Below, one piece after another: positions 25,967 through 34,065 of a DNA stretch of 64,000 bases. How positions within the stretch are numbered: the stretch's first letter is position 1; every line of letters begins with the position of its first letter. The DNA is from Streptomyces sp. T12 (GTDB lineage Bacteria; Actinomycetota; Actinomycetes; Streptomycetales; Streptomycetaceae), in contig NZ_CP117866.1 in assembly GCF_028736035.1 (NCBI RefSeq), positions 744,001-808,000 on the forward strand. Direction: 5' to 3'. The notes beneath the pieces were generated by a model, which was given only the letters and a program-made list of their open reading frames with translations, searched no databases and was not told the DNA's origin. Position numbers and translations under genes: made by a program.

Positions 25967-26014
25967 GTCGGCTTGCCGGTCGGCTTACCGGTCGACTTGC
26001 CGGTCGACTCGTCA
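25967..26014. repeat. 12-bp tandem repeat between MFS and hydrolase genes
   Basis: Four degenerate copies of GTCGGCTTGCCG (variants GTCGGCTTACCG, GTCGACTTGCCG, GTCGACTCGTCA) fill most of the 77-bp gap between the MFS stop and the hydrolase start. The unit is neither a hairpin nor an iron box. Confidence 0.75.
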
Positions 26015-27307
26015 GTCGGCTGCCGGGGACGATTCGGCGGGTGCCGCCCGGTCGTCCCCGTCGGCGTCCGGCGGCCGGCTGAGCGTGGCTTTGCGCAGTC
26101 CCGGCATCGCCAGGGCCAGGGCCCCCACGCCCGCCAGACAGACCACTCCCCCGAGCACCACGGCCCCGCTCGACGAGCCGAGCGCCCTGGCCACCAGGCC
26201 CGCTTCGACGTTGCCGACGGAGGGTCCCGCGGTGGCCTGGGCGAGCCACAGGCTGCCGACACGGCCCTGGAGCCGGTCCGGCGTGTAGTGCTGGAGCAGG
26301 GCCCGGCGCAGGATCTCCGAGGCGGTGTCGCCGAGGCCGGCCAAGGCCAGGAAGGCAAGCGCGAGCCACAGGTCGGGGCTGAGTCCGAAGCAGGTGATCG
26401 CCAGGCCCCAGACCGCGACCGCGCCGATCAGCGCCCGTCCGGTGTGGTTCACCCGGCCGGTCCAGCCGCTGGTCAGCGCGCCGAAGAAGGAGCCGACGGC
26501 GGGGGCGGTGTAGAGCAGTCCGACGGTGGACGGGCCGCCGCCGAAGTGCTCGGTGCCGAGTTCGGGGAAGAGTGCGTACGGCATCGCGAAGACCACCGCG
26601 CACACGTCGATCAGCAGCAGTCCGGCCACGACCTGGTTGCCGCGCAGGAAGCGCAGCCCCTCCCCCATCGCCTTCAGCGGATGCTGCGCCTCGGCCGGCC
26701 CCTCGGGGGTGAGCTTGGGCAGCGGGGCGAGCAGCACGAGTCCTACGACGTATATGGCCGCGTCGATCGCGAAGCACCAGGCGACGCCGGGCCCGGCCGC
26801 GATCACGCCCGCGAGCGACGGACCGACCATGCCGCCCAGTTGGGCGGTGAGGGTGGTCAGCGCGCCCGCCGCGGCCAGCTGCCCGGGCGCCACCAGGGCG
26901 GGCGTGGCGGCCATCAGGGCCGGACCGCCCAATCCGGCGGTGAAGCCGGCCAGCACGGCCGCCACGAAGACGAACCACACCTGCGGGTCGGACAGCGACG
27001 CGTTCACCGCGAGCCCCGCGATCACCACCGCGGTCACGGCCCGGGTGACGAGCATGACCTTGCGCCGGTCGGCCCGGTCGGCGAGCAGGCCGCCCGTGAC
27101 CAGACCGACCAGCAGCGACAGGCCCAACACCAGGCTCATCAGGCCCACTTGGACCGACGAGCCGGTGAGCGTGTAGATCTGCAGGCTGGCCGCCACCGAG
27201 GTGAGGTGCGTGCCGACCATGGAGATGGCCTGGGTGGCGAACACCAGCCTGAAGTCTCCGCTGGAACGCAACGGCGCTACGTCGACGACCACTTCTCCCA
27301 GCTTCAC
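26012..27307 (-). CDS. MFS transporter, EntS-like siderophore exporter
   Basis: A 431-aa major-facilitator protein with about 12 hydrophobic segments and the loop motif GGLLADRADRRKVML between TM2 and TM3. It resembles EntS/enterobactin exporters. Placed between salicylate synthase and the hydrolase, it is most likely the exporter of the apo-siderophore. The start is GTG 27307, overlapping the salicylate synthase stop (GTGA), so translation is coupled. The Pro/Ala/Asp-rich C-terminal tail is not conserved-looking. Confidence 0.88.
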   Translation of the reverse strand: MKLGEVVVDVAPLRSSGDFRLVFATQAISMVGTHLTSVAASLQIYTLTGSSVQVGLMSLVLGLSLLVGLVTGGLLADRADRRKVMLVTRAVTAVVIAGLAVNASLSDPQVWFVFVAAVLAGFTAGLGGPALMAATPALVAPGQLAAAGALTTLTAQLGGMVGPSLAGVIAAGPGVAWCFAIDAAIYVVGLVLLAPLPKLTPEGPAEAQHPLKAMGEGLRFLRGNQVVAGLLLIDVCAVVFAMPYALFPELGTEHFGGGPSTVGLLYTAPAVGSFFGALTSGWTGRVNHTGRALIGAVAVWGLAITCFGLSPDLWLALAFLALAGLGDTASEILRRALLQHYTPDRLQGRVGSLWLAQATAGPSVGNVEAGLVARALGSSSGAVVLGGVVCLAGVGALALAMPGLRKATLSRPPDADGDDRAAPAESSPAAD

Positions 27308-28629
27308 GCGCGACCCTGACCCTGTGCGGGGACGACGTACGGCGCGACGCTGCGGAGCTTCTCGCAGGTCTCCTCCAGCTCCCGGGCCGGGGTCGACCCG
27401 GCGAGGATGCCGGCGCCGGCCCGCAGCCAGGTGCGGCCGCCCTGTTCGAAGAGGCTGCGCAGCACCAGCGCCGCGTCGAGCGATCCGTCGCTGCCGGCCC
27501 TGAGTACCGCCCCGCTGTAGATGCCGCGGGGTTCTTTCTCGAGCCGGGCGATGCAGTCGTACGCGGAGGCCTTGGGGATGCCGGAGGCGGTCACCGCGGG
27601 GAACACCGCTCGCAGGGCGTCCCAGGCGGTGGCGGACTCGGCCAGCAGGCCGTGCACGCTGGAGCCGAGGTGCTGCACGCTGCCGCGCCGGCGGACGCTG
27701 AGCAGGTCGCGCACCGAGACCGTGCCCGGTCGGCAGACGGTGGCCATCTCCTCCTCCGCGAGCTTGACCGACAGCACGTGTTCGGAGATCTCCTTGGGGT
27801 CGGCGAGGAGTTCGGCGCGCAGGCGCTCGTCCTCCTGCTCGCCGAAGCCGTGTGCACGGGTACCCGCGAGCGGCTGGGTGACGACCTCACCGTCCGCGCC
27901 GACCTCGGCGACGGTCTCGGGGCTGAAGCCGGCGACCCGCCGCCCGCCGAAGTCCAACAGGAAGGAGCGGGCGGGGGTGTTGTGCGCGCGTCCGTGGAGG
28001 TAGGTGGCGACGAAGTCGACCGGGAAGGGCACGTCGACGGAGCGCGAGAGAATGACCTTCTGCAGGTCGGAGGTCCGTATCTCCTCGATGGCCCGGGCCA
28101 CCATGCCGAGGTAACCGCCCTCGGTGTCCGACACGTCGATGGGGCGGGGTACGGCGGGGCGGTGCGCGTCGGCGCGGCCGAGTAACCCGGTCAGCGCCTC
28201 CAGCGTCTCCTGGTCCGCGCTGCGGATCAGGGCGCCTTTCCGACTGAGCCTCACTTCGCTGTGCGGGACCAGCAGATGGAGCAGGTCGCCCTCGCCCGCC
28301 CGGTCGGGGCGGCCGGCGTACAGATGGGAGAACTCGAACGCCATCCAGCCGTATGCGTTCCAGTCCGCTACGGCCATCCGGTCCAGTTCCCCGTGGACTT
28401 GGCGCAGTGGATGCGGCCCGAGGGGGGCTGTGGTCTCTTCGGCGAGCCATCGGCGGCGGATTTCGGAGCGGTCGACCTGGATCTCGCCGAGCGCCCCGCC
28501 GGCGAACCAGAGGTCGCCGTTCTGTTCGTAGATCACGTACTGGTCGAACAAGTCCGACTCCACCAGTTGCGCCGCCAACCGGACGGGGTCTCCCGGCAGT
28601 TCCGTCTCCGCGCTCCGATAACGCAGCAA
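27304..28629 (-). CDS. Salicylate synthase (MbtI/Irp9-type chorismate-binding enzyme)
   Basis: A 441-aa chorismate-utilising enzyme. Recognisable segments are YGWMAFEF, QKVILSRSVDVPFP, GFSPETVAEV, PLAGTRAHG, KEISEHVLSVKLA and ASGIPKASAYDCI. The EISEHVLSVKLA segment and overall length fit the bifunctional salicylate synthases, which isomerise chorismate to isochorismate and then eliminate pyruvate. No separate pyruvate lyase and no entA/entB homologue are present, which supports salicylate rather than DHB. The start is TTG 28629, backed by GGGAGG 7 nt upstream. Iron box 4 lies 19 bp before it. It is the first gene of an operon with the exporter and hydrolase. Confidence 0.88.
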   Translation of the reverse strand: MLRYRSAETELPGDPVRLAAQLVESDLFDQYVIYEQNGDLWFAGGALGEIQVDRSEIRRRWLAEETTAPLGPHPLRQVHGELDRMAVADWNAYGWMAFEFSHLYAGRPDRAGEGDLLHLLVPHSEVRLSRKGALIRSADQETLEALTGLLGRADAHRPAVPRPIDVSDTEGGYLGMVARAIEEIRTSDLQKVILSRSVDVPFPVDFVATYLHGRAHNTPARSFLLDFGGRRVAGFSPETVAEVGADGEVVTQPLAGTRAHGFGEQEDERLRAELLADPKEISEHVLSVKLAEEEMATVCRPGTVSVRDLLSVRRRGSVQHLGSSVHGLLAESATAWDALRAVFPAVTASGIPKASAYDCIARLEKEPRGIYSGAVLRAGSDGSLDAALVLRSLFEQGGRTWLRAGAGILAGSTPARELEETCEKLRSVAPYVVPAQGQGRA

Positions 28630-28647
28630 GGACCTACCTCCCTGGAC

Positions 28648-28666
28648 TTAGGTTAACCTAACCTAA
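28648..28666. promoter_or_regulatory. Iron box 4, upstream of salicylate synthase
   Basis: TTAGGTTAACCTAACCTAA matches the iron-box consensus at 17 of 19 positions, 19 bp before the TTG start of salicylate synthase on the minus strand. Confidence 0.9.
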
Positions 28667-28738
28667 TTCAGTACAGACCCTAGCCCCCGCGGCGCGGCGC
28701 CGTCCAGATCGCACCCCAGGCTTGACCCCGATGCGTGC

Positions 28739-28757
28739 TTAGGCAAGCCTTTCCTAA
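28739..28757. promoter_or_regulatory. Iron box 5, upstream of salicyl-AMP ligase
   Basis: TTAGGCAAGCCTTTCCTAA has both outer half-sites (TTAGG, CCTAA) of the iron box and lies 21 bp before the ligase ATG. Together with box 4 it makes the 148-bp divergent intergenic region fully iron-responsive. Confidence 0.82.
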
Positions 28758-28777
28758 ACAGCAGGCGGGAGTTGAGG

Positions 28778-30406
28778 ATGCTCGACGGTTGGGTGCCCTG
28801 GCCAAAACCGCTGGCCGAGAAGTACCGCGCAGCGGGCTACTGGGAAGGCCGGCCGCTGGACCGGCTGCTGAGGGAGAGCGCCGAGCGCGAGCCGCAGCGG
28901 ACCGCGCTCGTGGACGCCGACGGAAACCGCTGGACGTACGCCGAACTCGATCTGCGCGCCGACCGGATGGCGGCGGGGCTGCGCCGGCTCGGCATCGGCG
29001 CCGGCGACCGCGTGGTCGTCCAACTGCCCAACACCGACGCCTTCGTGGTGCTCTTCTTCGCGCTGCTGAGGGCGGGCGCGATACCCGTGCTCACCCTGCC
29101 CGCGCACCGCGAGAGCGAGATCGTGCATGTCGCCGAGGTGTCCGGCGCCACGGCGTACGCGATCCCGGACCTGCACGACGGCTTCGACCACCGCACGCTC
29201 GCCCGGGCCCTGCGCAAGGCCGTGCCCGGCGTCGAGCACGTCCTGGTGGCGGGCGACGCGGCGGAGTTCACCGCGCTCGCCGACCTCGACGCCGACCCGG
29301 TCCCGCTGCCCGTGCCCGACCCCGGGGAGGTGGCCGTACTGCTGCTGTCCGGCGGCACGACCGGCAAGCCGAAGCTCATCCCGCGCACCCACGACGACTA
29401 CGCGTACAACGTCCGCGCGAGCGCCGAGGTCTGCGGCTTCGACGGCGACACCGTCTATCTGGTGGTGCTGCCGACCGCGCACAACTTCGCGCTGGCCTGC
29501 CCCGGCCTGCTGGGCACGCTGATGGCGGGCGGCACCGTCGTGCTCTCCCCCACGCCGAGCCCCGAGGACGCCTTCGCGCTGATCGAACGGGAGAGGGTCA
29601 CCGCCACCGCCGTGGTCCCGCCGATCGCGCTGCTGTGGCTGGACGCGGTCGAGTGGGAGGAGGCCGACCTCTCCTCGCTGAGCCTGCTCCAGGTCGGCGG
29701 CTCCAAGCTGGGCGCCGAGCCCGCCGCCCGGGTCCAACCGGCCCTGGGCTGCACGCTCCAGCAGGTGTTCGGCATGGCCGAGGGCCTGCTCAACTACACC
29801 CGGCTCGACGATCCGCCCGAGCTCGTCATCGGCACCCAGGGCCGCCCGATGTCCCCCGCCGACGAGGTGCGCGTGGTCGACGCGGACGACCGCGACGTAC
29901 GGCCGGGTGAGAGCGGCGAGTTGCTCACCCGCGGCCCCTACACCCTGCGCGGCTACTACCGCGCGGCCGAGCACAACTCCCGCGCCTTCACCACCGACGG
30001 CTACTACCGCACCGGCGACCTCGTCCGGATCCTGCCCTCCGGGCATCTGGTCGTCGAGGGCCGGGCCAAGGACCAGATCAACCGGGGCGGGGACAAGATC
30101 TCCGCCGAGGAGCTGGAGAACCACATCCTCGCCCACCCGGGTGTGCACGACGCGGCCGTGGTCGGCATGCCCGACGAGACGATGGGCGAGCGCACCTGCG
30201 CCTACCTCGTCGCGCGCGGACAGGCCCCGGGCCAACGGGAGTTGGCCGCATTCCTCACCGAGCGCGGGGTCGCCGCGTATAAGCTCCCCGACCGGGTCGA
30301 GGTCATCGAGGCCTTTCCCCGCACCTCGGTAGGCAAGATCGACAAGAAGGCGCTCGGCCGACTGATCGCCGATCGCCTGCGCGCGGAGGGCACTGGTGGC
30401 AACTGA
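28778..30406 (+). CDS. Salicyl-AMP ligase (aryl-acid activating enzyme)
   Basis: A 542-aa free-standing adenylation enzyme of the DhbE/EntE/YbtE/MbtA family that activates the aryl acid and loads the ArCP of NRPS 1. Motifs: [17 protein letters not shown] (P-loop), [24 protein letters not shown], and the catalytic Lys near the end (SVGKIDKK). The pocket segment [12 protein letters not shown] has Cys where DhbE has Ser240, the difference linked to salicylate rather than 2,3-DHB. This agrees with the salicylate synthase next door. ATG 28778 has GGGAG at good spacing; the upstream TTG 28772 has none. Its stop overlaps the first permease by 11 bp. Confidence 0.93.
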   Translation: MLDGWVPWPKPLAEKYRAAGYWEGRPLDRLLRESAEREPQRTALVDADGNRWTYAELDLRADRMAAGLRRLGIGAGDRVVVQLPNTDAFVVLFFALLRAGAIPVLTLPAHRESEIVHVAEVSGATAYAIPDLHDGFDHRTLARALRKAVPGVEHVLVAGDAAEFTALADLDADPVPLPVPDPGEVAVLLLSGGTTGKPKLIPRTHDDYAYNVRASAEVCGFDGDTVYLVVLPTAHNFALACPGLLGTLMAGGTVVLSPTPSPEDAFALIERERVTATAVVPPIALLWLDAVEWEEADLSSLSLLQVGGSKLGAEPAARVQPALGCTLQQVFGMAEGLLNYTRLDDPPELVIGTQGRPMSPADEVRVVDADDRDVRPGESGELLTRGPYTLRGYYRAAEHNSRAFTTDGYYRTGDLVRILPSGHLVVEGRAKDQINRGGDKISAEELENHILAHPGVHDAAVVGMPDETMGERTCAYLVARGQAPGQRELAAFLTERGVAAYKLPDRVEVIEAFPRTSVGKIDKKALGRLIADRLRAEGTGGN

Positions 30407-31460
30407 GGCCGATGCGGCCCCTCTCGTACAGACGAACAAGACGAGGAAACAGTCCCCCAGGCGCCGCAACTCGACCCGCACTCTGGCCGTGCTCGGCGCC
30501 CTGCTCCTGCTGCTGACCGCCGTCATGCTCAGCCTCGCGGTCGGCTCGCGCGCCCTGGCGCCGTCCGTCGTGGTGGACGCGCTGCTGCACGACGACGGGT
30601 CGACCGCGGCCTCGGTGATCTGGGACGTCCGCGTGCCCCGCACCCTGGCCGGGATCGCGGCCGGCGCCGCGCTCGGCGTCGCGGGCGCGCTCATCCAGGC
30701 GCTCACCCGCAACCCGCTGGCCGATCCGGGACTGCTCGGCATCAACGCGGGCGCCGCCACCGGAGTGGTGGTGTCCCTCACCGCGCTGGGCATCACGAGC
30801 CTGTGGGCGTCGGTGTGGTTCGCCATGGTGGGCGCGGTGGTGGCGGGACTGCTGGTGTACTCGCTGGCCTCGGGCGGTCGCGGCGGCGCCACTCCGGAGC
30901 GGCTCGCCCTCGGCGGTGCGGTGGTCGCCGCCGTGTTCACCGGCATCAGCCAGACGCTGATGCTGCTCGACGCGCAGGCCCTGGACCAACTGCGGTTCTG
31001 GAGCGTGGGTTCGCTCGCCCGGGCCGACAGCGAGACGCTGACGACGATCACGCCGTTCGTCACGGTAGGCCTGGTGCTCGCGCTGGCGCTGGTCCGGCCG
31101 CTGAACGCGCTCGCACTGGGCGACGACGGCGCCCGGGCGCTGGGCGCCCATGTGGACCGGACGCGCTTCCTCGGCCTCGCGGCCATGACGCTGCTGTGCG
31201 GCGCGGCGACCTCGGCTGTCGGGCCGCTGGTCTTCGTCGGCCTGGCCGTCCCGCACATCGCCCGCATGATCGCCGGGGCCGACCAGCGCTGGACGCTGCC
31301 GCTGTCCCTGCTGCTGGCGCCCGCCCTGCTGCTCTTCGCGGACGTCCTCGGCCGGGTCGCCGTACGCCCCGACGAGCTGGACGCCGGGGTGGTCACCGCG
31401 GTGGTCGGCGCACCGGTCTTCATCGCCCTGGTCCGCTACCGCAGGGCGGTGACCGCATGA
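30396..31460 (+). CDS. FecCD-family ferric-siderophore permease 1
   Basis: A 354-aa integral membrane protein of the FecCD/BtuC family. After a basic cytoplasmic N-terminus (about 30 aa) come about 9-10 membrane segments. Family landmarks are [39 protein letters not shown] and [16 protein letters not shown]. It pairs with the next gene to form the heterodimeric channel. The start is GTG 30396, inside the end of the ligase gene, with GCGGAGGG upstream; the stop overlaps the next start in ATGA. Confidence 0.93.
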   Translation: MATEADAAPLVQTNKTRKQSPRRRNSTRTLAVLGALLLLLTAVMLSLAVGSRALAPSVVVDALLHDDGSTAASVIWDVRVPRTLAGIAAGAALGVAGALIQALTRNPLADPGLLGINAGAATGVVVSLTALGITSLWASVWFAMVGAVVAGLLVYSLASGGRGGATPERLALGGAVVAAVFTGISQTLMLLDAQALDQLRFWSVGSLARADSETLTTITPFVTVGLVLALALVRPLNALALGDDGARALGAHVDRTRFLGLAAMTLLCGAATSAVGPLVFVGLAVPHIARMIAGADQRWTLPLSLLLAPALLLFADVLGRVAVRPDELDAGVVTAVVGAPVFIALVRYRRAVTA

Positions 31461-32539
31461 CGGCCCAGGCACCGGCCCGTACGGCCCGTTCCGGTCCGCG
31501 TGCCCGTTCGCATGTCGTACGGAGCCGCTCGCACCGCTTCTCCCTGCGCGTGGACGTGCGTGCTGTGACGGTGTGCGTGCTGGTGCTCGCCGCCACCGCA
31601 GCGGTCGGCGTCCTCGCGCTCGGCACCGGCGAGTACACGATCTCCCCGGCGGACGTGGTCCGCACGCTCCTGGGCAACGGCAGCCCGCGCACCGACTTCG
31701 TGATCAACGACCTCAGGCTGCCCCGCCTGATCACCGGCATCCTGGTCGGTGCGGCGCTCGGCCTGAGCGGCGCCCTCTTCCAGAGCCTGACCCGCAATCC
31801 GCTGGGCAGCCCCGACATCGTGGGCTTCACCTACGGCTCGGCCACCGGGGGCCTGCTGGTGGTCCTGCTCGCGGGCGGCACCGGCGGGGAGATCGCCGTC
31901 GGGGCGGTGGGCGGTGGCCTCGCGACCGCGGTGCTCGTGTATGTGCTGGCGTGGCGGCAGGGCATCCACGGCTACCGGCTGGTGTTGGTCGGGATCGGGG
32001 TGAGCGCCCTGCTCCAGGGCGTGAACGCCTATCTGCTCGCCAAGGCCCGGTTCACCCAGGCCGCGCAGGCGATGGTGTGGCTCAACGGCAGCCTCAACGG
32101 CCGGGGTTGGGCGGACGTCCGCCCGGCCGCCCTCGGCCTGCTCGTGGTGCTGCCGCTGGTGGCGCTCGCCGCGAGCCGGCTGAAGATCCTGGAGATGGGC
32201 GACGACGTGGCGGGCGGGCTCGGGGTGCCGGTCCAGCGCACCCGGTTGGTGATCCTGGTGCTGGCCACGGCGGCCTGCGCGGTGGCCACCGCAGCAGCCG
32301 GCCCGATCCCGTTCGTGGCCCTCATCGCCCCGCAGCTGGCCCGCCGCCTCACCCGGGCCCCCGGGCCCAACCTCCTGGCGGCCGCCTGTACCGGAGCATT
32401 CCTCGTGGTCACCGCCGACTTCGCTTCCCAGCGCATCCACGAGTCGGCCCAGTTGCCGGTCGGCGTGGTGACCGCTGTCGTCGGCGGGGTGTACCTGGGG
32501 TTGCTGCTGCGCAGGCAGCGGCGGGTGGGGCGGATCTGA
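31457..32539 (+). CDS. FecCD-family ferric-siderophore permease 2
   Basis: A 360-aa partner of permease 1 with the same family signatures: LPRLITGILVGAALGLSGALFQ, TRNPLGSPDIVGFTYGSATGG and GPIPFVALIAPQLARRL, and about 9-10 membrane segments after an Arg-rich N-terminus. ATG 31457 overlaps the previous stop. The usual third gene, an ABC ATPase of the FepC/CchE type, does not follow: 2 bp after the stop the convergent copper gene ends. The system must borrow an ATPase from elsewhere. Confidence 0.93.
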   Translation: MTAQAPARTARSGPRARSHVVRSRSHRFSLRVDVRAVTVCVLVLAATAAVGVLALGTGEYTISPADVVRTLLGNGSPRTDFVINDLRLPRLITGILVGAALGLSGALFQSLTRNPLGSPDIVGFTYGSATGGLLVVLLAGGTGGEIAVGAVGGGLATAVLVYVLAWRQGIHGYRLVLVGIGVSALLQGVNAYLLAKARFTQAAQAMVWLNGSLNGRGWADVRPAALGLLVVLPLVALAASRLKILEMGDDVAGGLGVPVQRTRLVILVLATAACAVATAAAGPIPFVALIAPQLARRLTRAPGPNLLAAACTGAFLVVTADFASQRIHESAQLPVGVVTAVVGGVYLGLLLRRQRRVGRI

Positions 32540-32541
32540 CG

Positions 32542-33519
32542 TCAGTGTCCGTGGCCGGGCTCGTCCCCGTGCCCACCTGAGGGCGCGTCCGCGGGAGCTT
32601 CCGTGGGGGCGGTCGCCGTTCCGGCCCGGACGGTGAACGCCGCCGTGTGCACCTCGCCTTCGTGCTTGAAGTCGAGGAAGAGCCGGTACGTGCCGCTGCT
32701 CGGCGCCGTGGCCGTGAACGAGATTCCCGGGCCGGGCTCGGTCCTGCCGTCGCCGGGCTCGCCGTTGGGGTGGACGTGGAGGTAGGCGAGGTCGCCGGAG
32801 CGCAGGGCGACCAGGTGGCCGTAGGCGCCGAGGTTGGGCTGCAGGTCGGTCACGGGGCGGCCGTTGCGCGAGACCTTCAGCTTCAGCTCGCTCTCCTTGC
32901 CCGGGCGCAGGCCGCCGTCCAGACGGACCTCGTATCCGTGGATCTTCGCGGTGGAATCCGGTGCGGGCAGCTTCTGCGGCTCGTAGGAGCCCGCGGCCGC
33001 GAGATCCGCCCCGAGCGTGAGGTTCTCGGCGCCCTTCTTCGCCGGGGTGAAGTCGGCGAAGACGCGGTAGCCGCCCGCGCGGGGCAGCTCGACGGGGATG
33101 CTCCAGGTGCCGTCGGCGGCGCGGCCGGGGTGCACATGGCGGTAGGTGACCAGGTCGCGTGAGGCCACGATGAGGTGCAGTTCCTTCTCGTGCTCGCGCT
33201 GGTAGGCGGTGACGGCTCGGCCGCCGCTGTCGCGGATGACGAAGCGCAGGTCGGAGCGGGTCCCGGCGGTGACGGTGGGGGTCCTCAGGTCGAGGGTGTA
33301 GCCGCCCTCGGAGATCTGCAGCCCGCCGGCCGGCTCCGCCTCGTGCCCGCCGTGGCCGCCACCTCCCTCCGGTGCCGGTGACGGCTCGCCATGGCTGTCG
33401 TGGCGGGCGGGCGCGGGGTCCTCGACGACGGGGTCGATGCCCATGCCCACGCCGTACGCGGTGCCGAAGGTCGCGGCCAGTGCGGCGGCGAACGCGGTGA
33501 TCTTCAGTCCGGCATGCAT
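32542..33519 (-). CDS. Secreted His-rich protein of the copper module
   Basis: A 325-aa protein with an N-terminal signal (MHAGLKITAFAAALAATFGTA) and no later membrane span. The mature part starts with a His/Gly/Pro-rich stretch (HDSHGEPSP, GGGGHGGHEAE), has two beta-rich repeats each containing a YxHVHP-type motif (TYRHVHPGR and AYLHVHPNG), and ends GGHGDEPGHGH. Met/His clusters of this kind bind copper; I infer a periplasm-equivalent copper buffer or chaperone. It diverges from copZ-copA across two CsoR-like palindromes. Start ATG 33519 has CAGGAGACC upstream. The exact biochemical role is unknown. Confidence 0.8.
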   Translation of the reverse strand: MHAGLKITAFAAALAATFGTAYGVGMGIDPVVEDPAPARHDSHGEPSPAPEGGGGHGGHEAEPAGGLQISEGGYTLDLRTPTVTAGTRSDLRFVIRDSGGRAVTAYQREHEKELHLIVASRDLVTYRHVHPGRAADGTWSIPVELPRAGGYRVFADFTPAKKGAENLTLGADLAAAGSYEPQKLPAPDSTAKIHGYEVRLDGGLRPGKESELKLKVSRNGRPVTDLQPNLGAYGHLVALRSGDLAYLHVHPNGEPGDGRTEPGPGISFTATAPSSGTYRLFLDFKHEGEVHTAAFTVRAGTATAPTEAPADAPSGGHGDEPGHGH

Positions 33520-33563
33520 GACGGTCTCCTGCGGGTCAGGTCTTCGAGACGTGTTTTGGATCC

Positions 33564-33615
33564 GAGCTCTCGATACGAGCTCTCGATACGAGCTCTCGAT
33601 ACGAGCTCTCAATGC
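33564..33615. repeat. 13-bp tandem repeat in the leader of the secreted copper protein gene
   Basis: Three perfect copies of GAGCTCTCGATAC and a fourth degenerate one (GAGCTCTCAATGC) lie between the CsoR-like site and the secreted-protein start. Each unit contains the 6-bp palindrome GAGCTC. Confidence 0.88.
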
Positions 33616-33623
33616 AGCTCACC

Positions 33624-33640
33624 ATACCCCTGGGGGGTAT
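33624..33640. promoter_or_regulatory. CsoR-like copper operator 1
   Basis: ATACCCCTGGGGGGTAT is a near-perfect palindrome of the TACCC...GGGTA type bound by actinobacterial CsoR. It is on the secreted-protein side of the divergent region, 105 bp before that gene's ATG. Confidence 0.78.
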
Positions 33641-33671
33641 GAAGTCAACCCCACTCCGGCGCTTGCGCTCA

Positions 33672-33690
33672 GTACCCCCTAGGGGTATAC
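33672..33690. promoter_or_regulatory. CsoR-like copper operator 2
   Basis: GTACCCCCTAGGGGTATAC is a second TACCC/GGGTA palindrome, on the copZ side, 83 bp before the copZ ATG. Cu(I) binding to CsoR would release the site and turn on copZ-copA. Confidence 0.8.
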
Positions 33691-33772
33691 AGGACTCCAG
33701 CAAGGATACCCCCGCCCCGTATCGCGGTCGCATCGGGGTCGCATCGGGACCCCGACTCCACAGGAGGAACCC

Positions 33773-33988
33773 ATGTCCACCACCACGTACGCCGTCTCCG
33801 GCATGAGCTGCGCGCACTGCAAGGCCACGCTCACCAAGGCCATCGGCGAGCTGGACGGCGTCACCGAGGTCGGCGTCGATCTCGCGAGCGGCCAGGTCAC
33901 CGTCACCAGCGCCGCCGAGCCCGACGACGCCCTGATCGCCGAGGTCGTCGACGAGGCCGGCTACGAGCTGACCGGCCGCGCGGCCTGA
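33773..33988 (+). CDS. copZ: CopZ-type copper chaperone
   Basis: A 71-aa heavy-metal-associated (HMA) domain protein with the Cu(I) site GMSCAHC and the babbab pattern of the ferredoxin-like fold ([18 protein letters not shown]). It should carry Cu(I) in the cytoplasm to the CopA ATPase encoded 77 bp downstream and possibly to CsoR. A strong ribosome site (AGGAGGAA) precedes ATG 33773. Confidence 0.95.
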   Translation: MSTTTYAVSGMSCAHCKATLTKAIGELDGVTEVGVDLASGQVTVTSAAEPDDALIAEVVDEAGYELTGRAA

Positions 33989-34065
33989 CCCGCCCCCGAA
34001 CCGCCCGCGCCCGCCCGCGCCCGGCCGCCCCGGGCTCCGGGCCCCACCCCGCACCAGGAGCAGCG

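Noticed and set aside
25935..26978. Extension of the hydrolase frame over the MFS gene
   Set aside because: It is the MFS gene read in another frame; the hydrolase fold begins at the ATG at 25934.
33706..33722. Third TACCC-containing stretch before copZ as a CsoR site
   Set aside because: The right half reads CCCCGTAT, not GGGTA, so it is not a palindrome of the operator type.
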